DNA of 64,000 nucleotides from Litorimonas sp964610115. GTDB lineage: Bacteria > Pseudomonadota > Alphaproteobacteria > Caulobacterales > Maricaulaceae. The DNA is taken from positions 26,352 to 90,351 of the forward strand of contig CAZSUW010000002.1 in assembly GCA_964610115.1 (NCBI GenBank), written 5' to 3'. Position 1 is the stretch's first letter. Every line of letters begins with the position of its first letter. Below the pieces are notes generated by a model that was given only the letters and a program-made list of their open reading frames with translations, was not told where the DNA came from and ran no database searches. A program made the position numbers and the translations under genes. Below, piece by piece: positions 52,515-60,475 of this stretch.

Positions 52515-53876
52515 ATGGCGATAGCAACAATAAATCCTTACACAGGCAAAACAGAAAAGACCTTCCCGGCCTTTTCCGACAAAGGCGTCGACGCGCGTAT
52601 TGCGCAGTCCACTTTCGCTTTCAACGCTTTGAAATCCGTGAGCCTAGATGACCGAGCCGCCTTGATGCGCAAAGCTGCCGATTTAACGGAGGCGCTCAAG
52701 AACCAACTCGCCGAACTCGCGACTCGCGAAATGGGAAAACCGCTTTCTCAAGCTATCGCCGAAGTCGAGAAGTGCATTTGGGTCTGCCGTCACTATGCCG
52801 ATCATACCGCCCATTATCTCGCCGATGATGCCGTCGATTTAGGCGATCAACGCCGCGCTTTCCGACGCTACCTTCCGATCGGACCTGTTCTGGCCGTGAT
52901 GCCTTGGAACTTCCCCTTCTGGCAGGTTTACCGCTTTGCTGCACCAACCCTTATGGCGGGAAATACGGTACTGCTTAAGCACGCCTCTAACGTCCCGCAA
53001 TGCGCGCTGGCAATGGAAGCGATTTTCAAAGACGCTGGATTCCCTGATGGTGCGTTCTCTACTCTGCTGGTTGGCGGCGATAAAGTTGAACGCATCCTGC
53101 TTGATGATCGCGTTGCCGCAGCAACCTTAACAGGATCGGAACCCGCCGGGCGAGCTGTCGCAAGCGTCTGCGGCGAACTCATTAAACCAACGGTTTTGGA
53201 ATTGGGCGGTTCCGATGCTTTCATTGTTATGCCGAGTGCGGATCTAGATAGTGCCGTCGAGACCGCCGTGCAGGCACGGACGCGGAATAACGGCCAAAGC
53301 TGTATCGCCGGGAAGCGCTTTATTGTTCACGCGGAGATATACGATGACTTCCGTCATCGCTTCGCGGAAGCTCTTGACGCGCTTATAGTGGGCGATCCTA
53401 TGGACGCAGCCACGGAGATCGGTCCACTTGTCAGTGTTGCGGCCGCTGATGAACTTGATGACCAAATCGAAGCCGCCCTGAAAAGTGGGGCCTCGATCGT
53501 CACTGGTGCAAAGCGTGGCGAAGGAGCCTTCTTTCACCCTGGCCTTATTGAAAATATCAGTCCTGATTCTGCGAGCTATTACGATGAGTGGTTTGGCCCC
53601 GTTGCCATGCTTTTCAAAGCCGACGATATGCAAGACGCTTTGCGCATTGCCAATGACAGCCCCTTTGGCTTGGGTGGGGCGGTATTTACCCAAGACACGG
53701 CGGAAATGGAAATGGCATATAGCGGCCTGGAAGCCGGCGCCACTTTCATCAATAGCATGACCGCCTCTGATCCGCGCCTTCCTTTCGGCGGTATTAAACG
53801 GTCAGGTTATGGCCGCGAACTCGCTGCAGAAGGACAACGCGCGTTCTGTAATGTTAAAACCATTGTTGTCGCCTGA
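52515..53876 (+). CDS. Aldehyde dehydrogenase, succinate-semialdehyde type
   Basis: A 453-residue NAD(P)-dependent enzyme. It has GMPWNFPFWQ-type cofactor segments (VLAVMPWNFPFWQ), the TGSEPAGRAV loop, the catalytic Glu in LELGGSDAF and the catalytic Cys in NNGQSCIAGKRF. Overall pattern and shortness fit GabD/Sad-like enzymes that oxidise succinate semialdehyde to succinate. The start at 52515 is chosen for the family-like MAIATINPYTGK; ATG codons at 52485 and 52506 are alternatives. It has no operon partner. Confidence 0.88.
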   Translation: MAIATINPYTGKTEKTFPAFSDKGVDARIAQSTFAFNALKSVSLDDRAALMRKAADLTEALKNQLAELATREMGKPLSQAIAEVEKCIWVCRHYADHTAHYLADDAVDLGDQRRAFRRYLPIGPVLAVMPWNFPFWQVYRFAAPTLMAGNTVLLKHASNVPQCALAMEAIFKDAGFPDGAFSTLLVGGDKVERILLDDRVAAATLTGSEPAGRAVASVCGELIKPTVLELGGSDAFIVMPSADLDSAVETAVQARTRNNGQSCIAGKRFIVHAEIYDDFRHRFAEALDALIVGDPMDAATEIGPLVSVAAADELDDQIEAALKSGASIVTGAKRGEGAFFHPGLIENISPDSASYYDEWFGPVAMLFKADDMQDALRIANDSPFGLGGAVFTQDTAEMEMAYSGLEAGATFINSMTASDPRLPFGGIKRSGYGRELAAEGQRAFCNVKTIVVA

Positions 53877-53915
53877 GGCGCTAACGCCTAAGCAACGATG
53901 ATTGCTTAAAATTAG

Positions 53916-53925
53916 GACACGTGTC
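53916..53925. promoter_or_regulatory. BlaI-type operator candidate 1
   Basis: GACACGTGTC, a perfect 10-bp palindrome 44 bp upstream of the BlaI-like gene. Known BlaI/MecI sites have the TACA-N-TGTA form; here GACA-N2-TGTC plays that part. Confidence 0.55.
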
Positions 53926-53943
53926 GTTTTTCACTTGATATGA

Positions 53944-53955
53944 CGACATGTGTCG
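53944..53955. promoter_or_regulatory. BlaI-type operator candidate 2
   Basis: CGACATGTGTCG, 14 bp before the BlaI-like start. Both candidates have GACA/TGTC arms and lie 28 bp apart centre to centre, with an AT-rich TTGATA-like stretch between them, as expected for autorepression. Confidence 0.55.
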
Positions 53956-53969
53956 TTTAATGCGGGCGC

Positions 53970-54359
53970 ATGATGAAACGAATCCCAAAACCGTCCAATG
54001 CCGAAACGGCCATCCTGCGCGTCCTGTGGGAGCAGCAACCCCGCAGCGTCAAAGAAATCCACGCCGTTTTGAGCGAAAGTCGTGATGTCGGTTACACAAC
54101 CACATTGAAGCAAGTTCAGCGCATGCATGCCAAAGGCCTCGTGACGCGCACTAAGGGCACTGGAAAATCACACAATTATAGTGCAGCTGTCGCCGAAGAA
54201 GCGACGAAAACAACCTTGGTAGATCGTTTCGTAAAAACCGCTTTTGACGGGTCCGTGCCAGACCTTGTCATGCACGCACTGGGCAGTGACGGGGCCAGCG
54301 CCGAGGATATCGCTGAAATTCGCGCTTTCCTCGACTCCCTCGACGCTGACGAAAAGTAG
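53970..54359 (+). CDS. BlaI/MecI/CopY-family transcriptional repressor
   Basis: A 129-residue winged-helix repressor. It opens with SNAETAILRVLWEQQPRSVKEIHAVL and continues with the recognition part GYTTTLKQVQRMHAKGLVTRTKGTGK, then a dimerisation helix region. In BlaI/MecI proteins the partner membrane protease cleaves within the C-terminal part. It is encoded 21 bp ahead of the M56 protease gene, the normal BlaI-BlaR1 order, with two palindromes in front. No beta-lactamase gene is adjacent, so the target is not antibiotic resistance by context. Confidence 0.9.
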   Translation: MMKRIPKPSNAETAILRVLWEQQPRSVKEIHAVLSESRDVGYTTTLKQVQRMHAKGLVTRTKGTGKSHNYSAAVAEEATKTTLVDRFVKTAFDGSVPDLVMHALGSDGASAEDIAEIRAFLDSLDADEK

Positions 54360-54380
54360 GATCGGGGAAGGAGAGAGACC

Positions 54381-56714
54381 ATGGACCGTTTTACACCGTT
54401 ATTTGAAACCTTTGGATGGGCTGTCCTGCACAGTCTCTGGCAAGGGGCTCTAATTATTGGGTTCGTTATAATCGCCCGCCGCCTTGCGGGACCGAGCCGA
54501 CCAGGTTTGTCTTACGCGGCCGGACTCGTTGGGCTATTAACGATCTTCTTCGCCTTTATTGGCACGCTCGTTCTCTTGCTGACCCAAAGCGCAGGCATAG
54601 GCGGACTGGCATCAACTGACGTTTTAACCGCCTTCGCCCCGCTTCAAGACGCCGGGGTGTTTGGCGGAAACGGGACCACAATTCAGTCTCCGGTCGGCGG
54701 AGAGATTAATGCCTCTCCGGGCGGAGCGTCCTTTAGTTGGTCATGGCTCATGCCTGCACTAGGCGGTGTTTGGGCTGTGGGTTTCTTCATCCTAAGCCTG
54801 CAATGCATGTATGCTTGGGCGAAGACACGTTGCTACGCGACGTTAGGTCTCTCTGAAGCGCCACTTGACTGGGTCGAGCGTTTCGAAAGCTTGGTCAAAG
54901 CAGCGGGCGCGAGGTCAAATATTCAATTGAAAATTTCGGCCCTCGTCGAGAGCCCGGTCACGTTGGGCACGTTCAAACCTCTTGTCCTGGTTCCCGCCGG
55001 CTTCCTGTCTGGTTTCCCGCCAGCCCAAGTGGAGGCCATCCTGCTGCATGAAATCGCACATATTCGCCGCCATGATTATCTGATCGGACTCGTACAGACG
55101 GCCATCCGCACCACGCTTTACTTCAATCCGGCCGTACTCATCATTTCTCGCTGGATTGATGAGGACCGCGAGCAAGCCTGTGACGACTTCGCTGTGCAAC
55201 GTACAGGCCGGCCCCTTGATCTTGCCAAAGGCCTGGCTGCGCTGCGTCTATCCCTCGCTCCGCAACCGGTTATGGCGGCGAAGAAAGGCTCCCTCATGGC
55301 ACGCCTTGAACGCCTATCAGGGCGACGTGCGAGTGTGCGCGGATTAGACAAAGCCAGCGCCGTCGCCATGGCTGCTGTCTTGCTCGGATCAACCGTTTGG
55401 GTATCGAATAGTCTTGCCCATCCGCATACGCCTGAGGCCCCAAATGCCCCGGACGCCAACCTTGAAGATACGGTGATCCGCGCGGAAAGCGTTGATACCC
55501 CCTTCATGCCTAGCTCTCCAACTGTGTCTATTCCACCAATACCGATGGTGGATGCACCGCGCCCCCCTGCTCCGCCAGCCATATCTTTTGACCCGTTAGA
55601 CCCTGAGTCTTCCGCTGATTTTGAAGCGCGCATGGAAAAATGGGGTGAGGAGATGGAAGCCTGGGGCGAAAAGTGGGGTGAAGCCTGGGAAGAAAAGGCA
55701 GAGCGCGAGTTTGAAGACTGGGGCGATGCCTTTGAAAGCGCCATGGAAAGCTGGGCGGATCAATACGAAACCCGGGTTGAAAATTGGGCCGAGGGCGTCG
55801 AAAGCCGTGGTGAAGTCATCGAAGAGTTGAGCGACCTATCCGACACGCGCCTTTCTGAGATGGGCCTAAGCAGAAGTGATGTTGAACTTCTGGCAGAAGA
55901 TTTTGGCCTTGAAGTCGCTGGGCAAGTTGTTGGCGGTCTTTTTGGTGATGGCGAAATGGGTGCAGAGGCCCGCGCCGAAATTGCCCAAGAGCGCGCGGCG
56001 CTAGATGCCAATCGGCTTGCGGCGATTATGTCCCGTGTCGAAGCGGCCAAGCACACTCAAAAACAAAAAGATCAAACGTTTTACGCTGATCGCGACGCCT
56101 TTTACGCCGCTCGCAATGAAGCCTATGTAGAACGCAACGCGGCCTACGCCATGCGCAATGAGGCTTATAAGCGGCGGGACCAAGCTTATAAATTGAGGGA
56201 CAAAGCGCGGACGGAGGCAGAGAAAGCCCGAGCTAAACGCGCAGTGGCCGATGCACAACGCGAAGCCGAGATCGCCGCGAAGCAAGCCTCTCAAATCGCG
56301 CGAACCGTCGAAGCCCGCGTGGCCGAAATGGAACGTGAATTCCGAGAGATTGAGCGCCAGTCCGAACGTGATGCGCGCGTAGAGTCTCGGTCTGTCACCT
56401 TCGGCGAGTTCAATACGGATGACAAAGAGAAATCCGTTGATGCGCAAGCGCTCAACAAAACGCTCATGACACGGCTTAAAGCCGATGGTTTGATCCCGGC
56501 AAATGCCACACGATATGTGATGAAGTCCTCTGAAGACTGGACGAAGGTTGATGGCCGCAAACTCTCGCGCGAACAGCATAAGGCCTATCGCGCCCTCTTG
56601 GCTGACGCGAATGTCTGCGGTGACGCGGATTTTGAAATCGACGTCAAAGGAAAAAAATTAGAGCTTAAGATGAAAGACGGGCGATCGACAACCCGAATGA
56701 CAATCAACCCGTAA
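54381..56714 (+). CDS. M56-family (BlaR1-like) membrane metalloprotease with a long repeat-rich extension
   Basis: A 777-residue protein. The first 310 residues form the M56 membrane protease, with helices near residues 15-32, 39-68 and 120-140 and the zinc motif HEIAH at 223-227. A helix at about 322-345 is followed by a Pro-rich segment, then a stretch from about 414 to 480 full of Trp/Glu repeats (WGEEMEAWGEKWGEAWEE...). A six-fold 7-residue repeat of the form xR(D/N)xAYx follows at about 570-612, then a charged coiled coil and a C-terminal beta-type end. BlaR1 has a penicillin-binding sensor in this place; here it is replaced by the repeat region, so the inducer is different. It starts 21 bp after the BlaI gene. 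Confidence 0.85.
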   Translation: MDRFTPLFETFGWAVLHSLWQGALIIGFVIIARRLAGPSRPGLSYAAGLVGLLTIFFAFIGTLVLLLTQSAGIGGLASTDVLTAFAPLQDAGVFGGNGTTIQSPVGGEINASPGGASFSWSWLMPALGGVWAVGFFILSLQCMYAWAKTRCYATLGLSEAPLDWVERFESLVKAAGARSNIQLKISALVESPVTLGTFKPLVLVPAGFLSGFPPAQVEAILLHEIAHIRRHDYLIGLVQTAIRTTLYFNPAVLIISRWIDEDREQACDDFAVQRTGRPLDLAKGLAALRLSLAPQPVMAAKKGSLMARLERLSGRRASVRGLDKASAVAMAAVLLGSTVWVSNSLAHPHTPEAPNAPDANLEDTVIRAESVDTPFMPSSPTVSIPPIPMVDAPRPPAPPAISFDPLDPESSADFEARMEKWGEEMEAWGEKWGEAWEEKAEREFEDWGDAFESAMESWADQYETRVENWAEGVESRGEVIEELSDLSDTRLSEMGLSRSDVELLAEDFGLEVAGQVVGGLFGDGEMGAEARAEIAQERAALDANRLAAIMSRVEAAKHTQKQKDQTFYADRDAFYAARNEAYVERNAAYAMRNEAYKRRDQAYKLRDKARTEAEKARAKRAVADAQREAEIAAKQASQIARTVEARVAEMEREFREIERQSERDARVESRSVTFGEFNTDDKEKSVDAQALNKTLMTRLKADGLIPANATRYVMKSSEDWTKVDGRKLSREQHKAYRALLADANVCGDADFEIDVKGKKLELKMKDGRSTTRMTINP

Positions 56715-56724
56715 TTATCCCCTC

Positions 56725-56753
56725 GTGAGGCACTGACCCTCCCAGTGCCTCAC
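56725..56753. terminator. Perfect 11-bp hairpin after the M56 protease gene
   Basis: GTGAGGCACTG-ACCCTCC-CAGTGCCTCAC. No T-tract follows. It lies in the 95-bp gap before the next gene on the same strand and may partly terminate or protect the upstream mRNA. Confidence 0.55.
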
Positions 56754-56809
56754 CCCTACCCTTCAATACTCTGAACCTCGGTTCGGCACTCATTTTCTAG
56801 GACCTGGTT

Positions 56810-58960
56810 ATGAGATACTTTTTTACGCCGCTTTGCGCGGCCTCGATACCCCTTTGCCTGATGACAGGTACAGCGATCGCCCAAGTTGCTGACCAAGTCC
56901 CTGAACAGACAGCAGAACAAGCATCAGAACAAACTGCTGCTCCAGATCCGATCGCGACAACAACAATCGCCGAAGATACATCGGGCAATAACGTTTTCCT
57001 TGCCGATTACTTCACGCAATATGCCCCGCGCACAGCCCTTGATATGATCGGTCAAATCCCAGGATTTTCCATCCGCGCCGGTGATCTGAGCAAACGAGGT
57101 CTCGGCCAAGGCGGCGCGAATATCCTGATCAATGGTGAGCGCCTGACTGGCAAAGCGGATCCATTTGATGAGCTAGACCAGATCCTGTCCCGCAATGTCG
57201 TGTCCATCACCATCGTGGACGGGGCCTCTCTATCAATTCCGGGCCTATCCGGCCAAGTCGCTGACATCAAAACCAAGGCGAGCAGTTTTAGCGGATCATG
57301 GGAGTGGACCCCGCAATTTCGCGAAAGCCTGCGCCCCAACTGGTTTAATGGGCGCGTGAATGTTTCGGGCGAAACAGGCAATCTCAATTGGTCGGCATTC
57401 TTTCGCGACTATTCCTTCAGGGGTGGAGTCTCTGCCACACAATTACGACGAGACGCGGACGGGCAATTGTTCGAAACACGCCTTGAAGACGTCGACAATT
57501 ATGGCGATCGCCCCGGCATTGGCGCAAACCTGACATGGAAACCCGCCGAAGGGCATACGGCCAATCTGAATGCGGAATATGCGCTGTTCAATTTCCGCCG
57601 CAAAGTGGATGCGGAGCGCATTCCCGCAACTGAACGCGGGGATGACAGTCTCACCCGCAATGATGGCGGAGAAGATGAACGCTATCTCGAAATTGGTGCT
57701 GATTATCAACGGCCACTGTTTAATGGGACCGTTAAACTGACCGGATATCTGGAACGCGAATGGTCCCCGACTGAAAATACCTTCAGCGTTTTTGATCCAC
57801 GAACCGGCTTTGAAGGGGCGTCGCGCTTTGTGCAGGACGCCGACGAGGCCGAAACCATTGCACGCGGTGAATATAGCTGGGCACCCAAAGAGGGGCGGAG
57901 TTGGGACGTGGGGCTCGAAGCCGCTTTCAATTCACTGGACGTAACCCAGGAACTTTTTCTGCAAGACCCAGGCGATGATTTTATCGGCGAAGGCCCCTCC
58001 AGCTTTAGCGTGTCAGAGGATCGTTATGAAGCCACCCTTACCCATTCGCGAACGTTAAACCCGAAATGGGATTTGCAAGCGTCCATCGGTGTGGAGCAAT
58101 CGGAACTTACGCAAATGCGCGACGACCTTCCTATGGTCGAACCGCAGGATTTCCTCCGTCCTAAGGGATTCGTTTCTGCTAGCTATAAACCGAGGGAAGA
58201 AACGACATGGCGATTCCAAGTCGGGCGCGAGGTGGGTCAGCTGAATTTCTTTGATTTTGTCGCCTCTGTGGACCTCATAGATGATCTTGGCCGCGAAGGA
58301 AATCCAGATCTCGTGCCATCACAAAGCTGGAATGGTTCGGTGGAATACCAACATGATTTCGGCCAGGGCAATACGATAAATGTCGAGGTCTATGGCGCGC
58401 TGATAAGCGATATTGTGGACCGCATCCCGGTCGGCGATGATGGCGACGCTGTCGGCAATCTGGACAGCACCGCCTATCGCTACGGCTTTGAAATTTCCGG
58501 GACGTTTAAGGGCGAAAAATGGGGTTGGGATGGCACACAGCTGGACTATGAATTTGATTGGCGCGATTCGAATGTTGAAGACCCGCTACTGGGGTTTAAC
58601 CGTCGCTTGAATGGCGACCTAAAAACCGCGTTCGAAGTTTCATTCCGTCACGACATTCCCAACACGGATTGGGCCTACGGAGCCTTTATCGAAGACTTTG
58701 TCAGTTCCCGCCAATTCCGCACATTTACGATCAGCCAGTTCGGTAACACTAACCCCTTCACAGGTCTCTATCTAGAACATAAAGATATTCTCGGCCTAAA
58801 GGCGCGCGTGCAACTTATGAACCCGTTTAGCATTACGGATGAATTCGCGGAACGTACCGTCTTTGATGGACGGCGCGATAATGGCGTTATCTTGCGTACA
58901 GAAGACTCGAACTTCGATTTCGGCCCAATTTTACAGTTTCGGTTTAGTGGCGAATTTTAG
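56810..58960 (+). CDS. TonB-dependent receptor-like outer membrane protein
   Basis: A 716-residue outer membrane protein. The signal peptide ends near AIAQ, followed by a low-complexity Glu/Gln/Ala piece (VPEQTAEQASEQTAA). The plug domain shows FLADYFTQYAPRTALDMIGQIPGF and ILINGERLTGK, typical of small TonB plugs, then beta-barrel strands ending in Phe (QFRFSGEF). It is not preceded by a regulator of its own; the BlaI-like pair upstream on the same strand may control it. The substrate is unknown. Confidence 0.82.
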   Translation: MRYFFTPLCAASIPLCLMTGTAIAQVADQVPEQTAEQASEQTAAPDPIATTTIAEDTSGNNVFLADYFTQYAPRTALDMIGQIPGFSIRAGDLSKRGLGQGGANILINGERLTGKADPFDELDQILSRNVVSITIVDGASLSIPGLSGQVADIKTKASSFSGSWEWTPQFRESLRPNWFNGRVNVSGETGNLNWSAFFRDYSFRGGVSATQLRRDADGQLFETRLEDVDNYGDRPGIGANLTWKPAEGHTANLNAEYALFNFRRKVDAERIPATERGDDSLTRNDGGEDERYLEIGADYQRPLFNGTVKLTGYLEREWSPTENTFSVFDPRTGFEGASRFVQDADEAETIARGEYSWAPKEGRSWDVGLEAAFNSLDVTQELFLQDPGDDFIGEGPSSFSVSEDRYEATLTHSRTLNPKWDLQASIGVEQSELTQMRDDLPMVEPQDFLRPKGFVSASYKPREETTWRFQVGREVGQLNFFDFVASVDLIDDLGREGNPDLVPSQSWNGSVEYQHDFGQGNTINVEVYGALISDIVDRIPVGDDGDAVGNLDSTAYRYGFEISGTFKGEKWGWDGTQLDYEFDWRDSNVEDPLLGFNRRLNGDLKTAFEVSFRHDIPNTDWAYGAFIEDFVSSRQFRTFTISQFGNTNPFTGLYLEHKDILGLKARVQLMNPFSITDEFAERTVFDGRRDNGVILRTEDSNFDFGPILQFRFSGEF

Positions 58961-58995
58961 GGGCGAATTTTAACGTCGAGCTTTTCGCTTGCCCA

Positions 58996-59148
58996 TTAAG
59001 CGAGATAGTTGACCGGAAACGATCCAACGGGTCGCTGATCATTCAAATCAACCGGTTGCGGCGATGGGGTAAGGGTCATAGCGGACACGGCCAGCGTTGC
59101 AGCAACGGTCAAAAGGACGGTCAAGCCTGTGCGGAACCAGAAACGCAT
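58996..59148 (-). CDS. Small membrane or secreted ORF, unknown
   Basis: A 50-residue reading frame, MRFWFRTGLTVLLTV..., with one hydrophobic helix or signal sequence (about residues 7-25) and a short polar tail. It is the only coding possibility noted in the 240-bp gap between the receptor gene and the acyl-CoA dehydrogenase gene and lies 52 bp after the latter on the same strand. The ribosome site is weak and no family was recognised. Confidence 0.4.
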   Translation of the reverse strand: MRFWFRTGLTVLLTVAATLAVSAMTLTPSPQPVDLNDQRPVGSFPVNYLA

Positions 59149-59200
59149 AAACCGGACTTAACTAACGCGTCCCTGATATTCGCTTAGCAAACAGGGTTAA

Positions 59201-60475
59201 CTAACCGCCTTTGATTTTCCCGAACATGACGCCCGCTACTTTGCGCATCTGAATTTCCTCAGACCCTTCAGTGATGCGGTAGCGGCGGTGATGGCGGTAA
59301 ATATGCTCAAACGGTTTGTGACGGGAATAACCGATACCACCGTGGACTTGCATGGCGCGGTCTGCTGCCTCGCAGACCAAACGGTTTGCGCGGTAGTTAC
59401 ACATGCTGACATTGGCTGAGAGCGTCTTGGCGACGTCTATCTTGCTCATCCCATCCATGGCGTGCGCGGTCTGATAGATTAGCAAGCGCAGCATGGCCGC
59501 TTCGGTTTGTAACTCCACCAACGGGAACTGTATCGCCTGATTAAGCCAAAGCGGCTTTCCAAAAGGGGCGCGCGCTTTGGCGTATTTCACGCTCTCATCA
59601 ATGCAATATTGCGCGGCACCCAAACTGCTGGCGGCTTGGCGAATGCGATTTTCGTGAACAAAATGCTGCGCGCAAGCCAGCCCGTAATCCAGATCACCCA
59701 ACACCATTTCATCCGGCACAAAGACATCGGTGAACGTACAGCTCGGATGATCGGTCGGCATGTTAAACGTCCAAAGATAGTCGCCGATCGCAAAACCCGG
59801 ACTTTTCACATCGACAACAAAACAGCCAATCCCTTTGGCGTCGCCGTCTTTGCCAGAATGGCGCGCAAAGCACATGACATGGGTCGCCACATGCAGGCCC
59901 GTCGTCCACATTTTATTGCCTGTAATCCGCCAACCCGAAACGCCGTCTTGTTCGGCGCGCACGGCCCGCGTGTCCATCCACGTTGCATCAGAGCCGTGAT
60001 CTTTTTCTGTGAGGCCAAAGCTCCAGATCATTTCGCCCCGACACATGGGTTCAATATATTGCTTTTGTCGCTCAGTCCCGAAATCCCGCACCATGAGCGG
60101 CTGCACCAAATTGCCGACAATGGAATGCTCATTCTGCAGATCATTATGCAGGCCAAGGCCTTGGCTGGCGAAATGTTCGCGAATACGGGCCATGGCAAGA
60201 TTGCCACCATTTTGCCCCCCAAATTCCTCGGGCAGCTGGAAACGGTAATGACCCGCGGCATCCGCGCGGCGCCGGGCTTCGGCCAGCAGATTTTCCCAAT
60301 CCTCAGATGGCAAACCGCCACGGTCCCAATCCGTCCGGCTATTTTCGCGCCGATGATCAAAGAAGCGGAGGTTATCATCCGCCGCTTCAAGCGGTTTGAT
60401 CTCAGCCGCGATGAAAGTGTCTAGCTCAGCGAGATAGTCTTCAATCGCTTGCGGGATTTGGAACAGATCACTCAA
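59201..60475 (-). CDS. Acyl-CoA dehydrogenase family protein
   Basis: A 424-residue flavoprotein. It has the helical N-terminal domain, the FAD-binding middle part (WSFGLTEKDHGSDATWMDTRAV and WRITGNKMWTT) and the C-terminal helices with VHGGIGYSRHKPFEHIYRHHRRYRITEGSEEIQ. It dehydrogenates an acyl-CoA of unknown chain. Its start overlaps the PQQ dehydrogenase stop by 4 nt, so both are translated from one message, linking alcohol oxidation to acyl-CoA metabolism. Confidence 0.92.
   Translation of the reverse strand: MSDLFQIPQAIEDYLAELDTFIAAEIKPLEAADDNLRFFDHRRENSRTDWDRGGLPSEDWENLLAEARRRADAAGHYRFQLPEEFGGQNGGNLAMARIREHFASQGLGLHNDLQNEHSIVGNLVQPLMVRDFGTERQKQYIEPMCRGEMIWSFGLTEKDHGSDATWMDTRAVRAEQDGVSGWRITGNKMWTTGLHVATHVMCFARHSGKDGDAKGIGCFVVDVKSPGFAIGDYLWTFNMPTDHPSCTFTDVFVPDEMVLGDLDYGLACAQHFVHENRIRQAASSLGAAQYCIDESVKYAKARAPFGKPLWLNQAIQFPLVELQTEAAMLRLLIYQTAHAMDGMSKIDVAKTLSANVSMCNYRANRLVCEAADRAMQVHGGIGYSRHKPFEHIYRHHRRYRITEGSEEIQMRKVAGVMFGKIKGG

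Noticed and set aside
55118..55744. 208-codon minus-strand frame rich in Ser/Arg
   Set aside because: Shadow of the M56 protease gene, caused by its repetitive composition.
53970..56714. Beta-lactam resistance module
   Set aside because: BlaI/BlaR1-like pair only; no beta-lactamase or PBP2a-like gene, and the protease lacks a penicillin-binding domain.
59609..60424. Long 271-codon plus-strand frame
   Set aside because: It lies antisense to the well-supported acyl-CoA dehydrogenase and shows no family motif.
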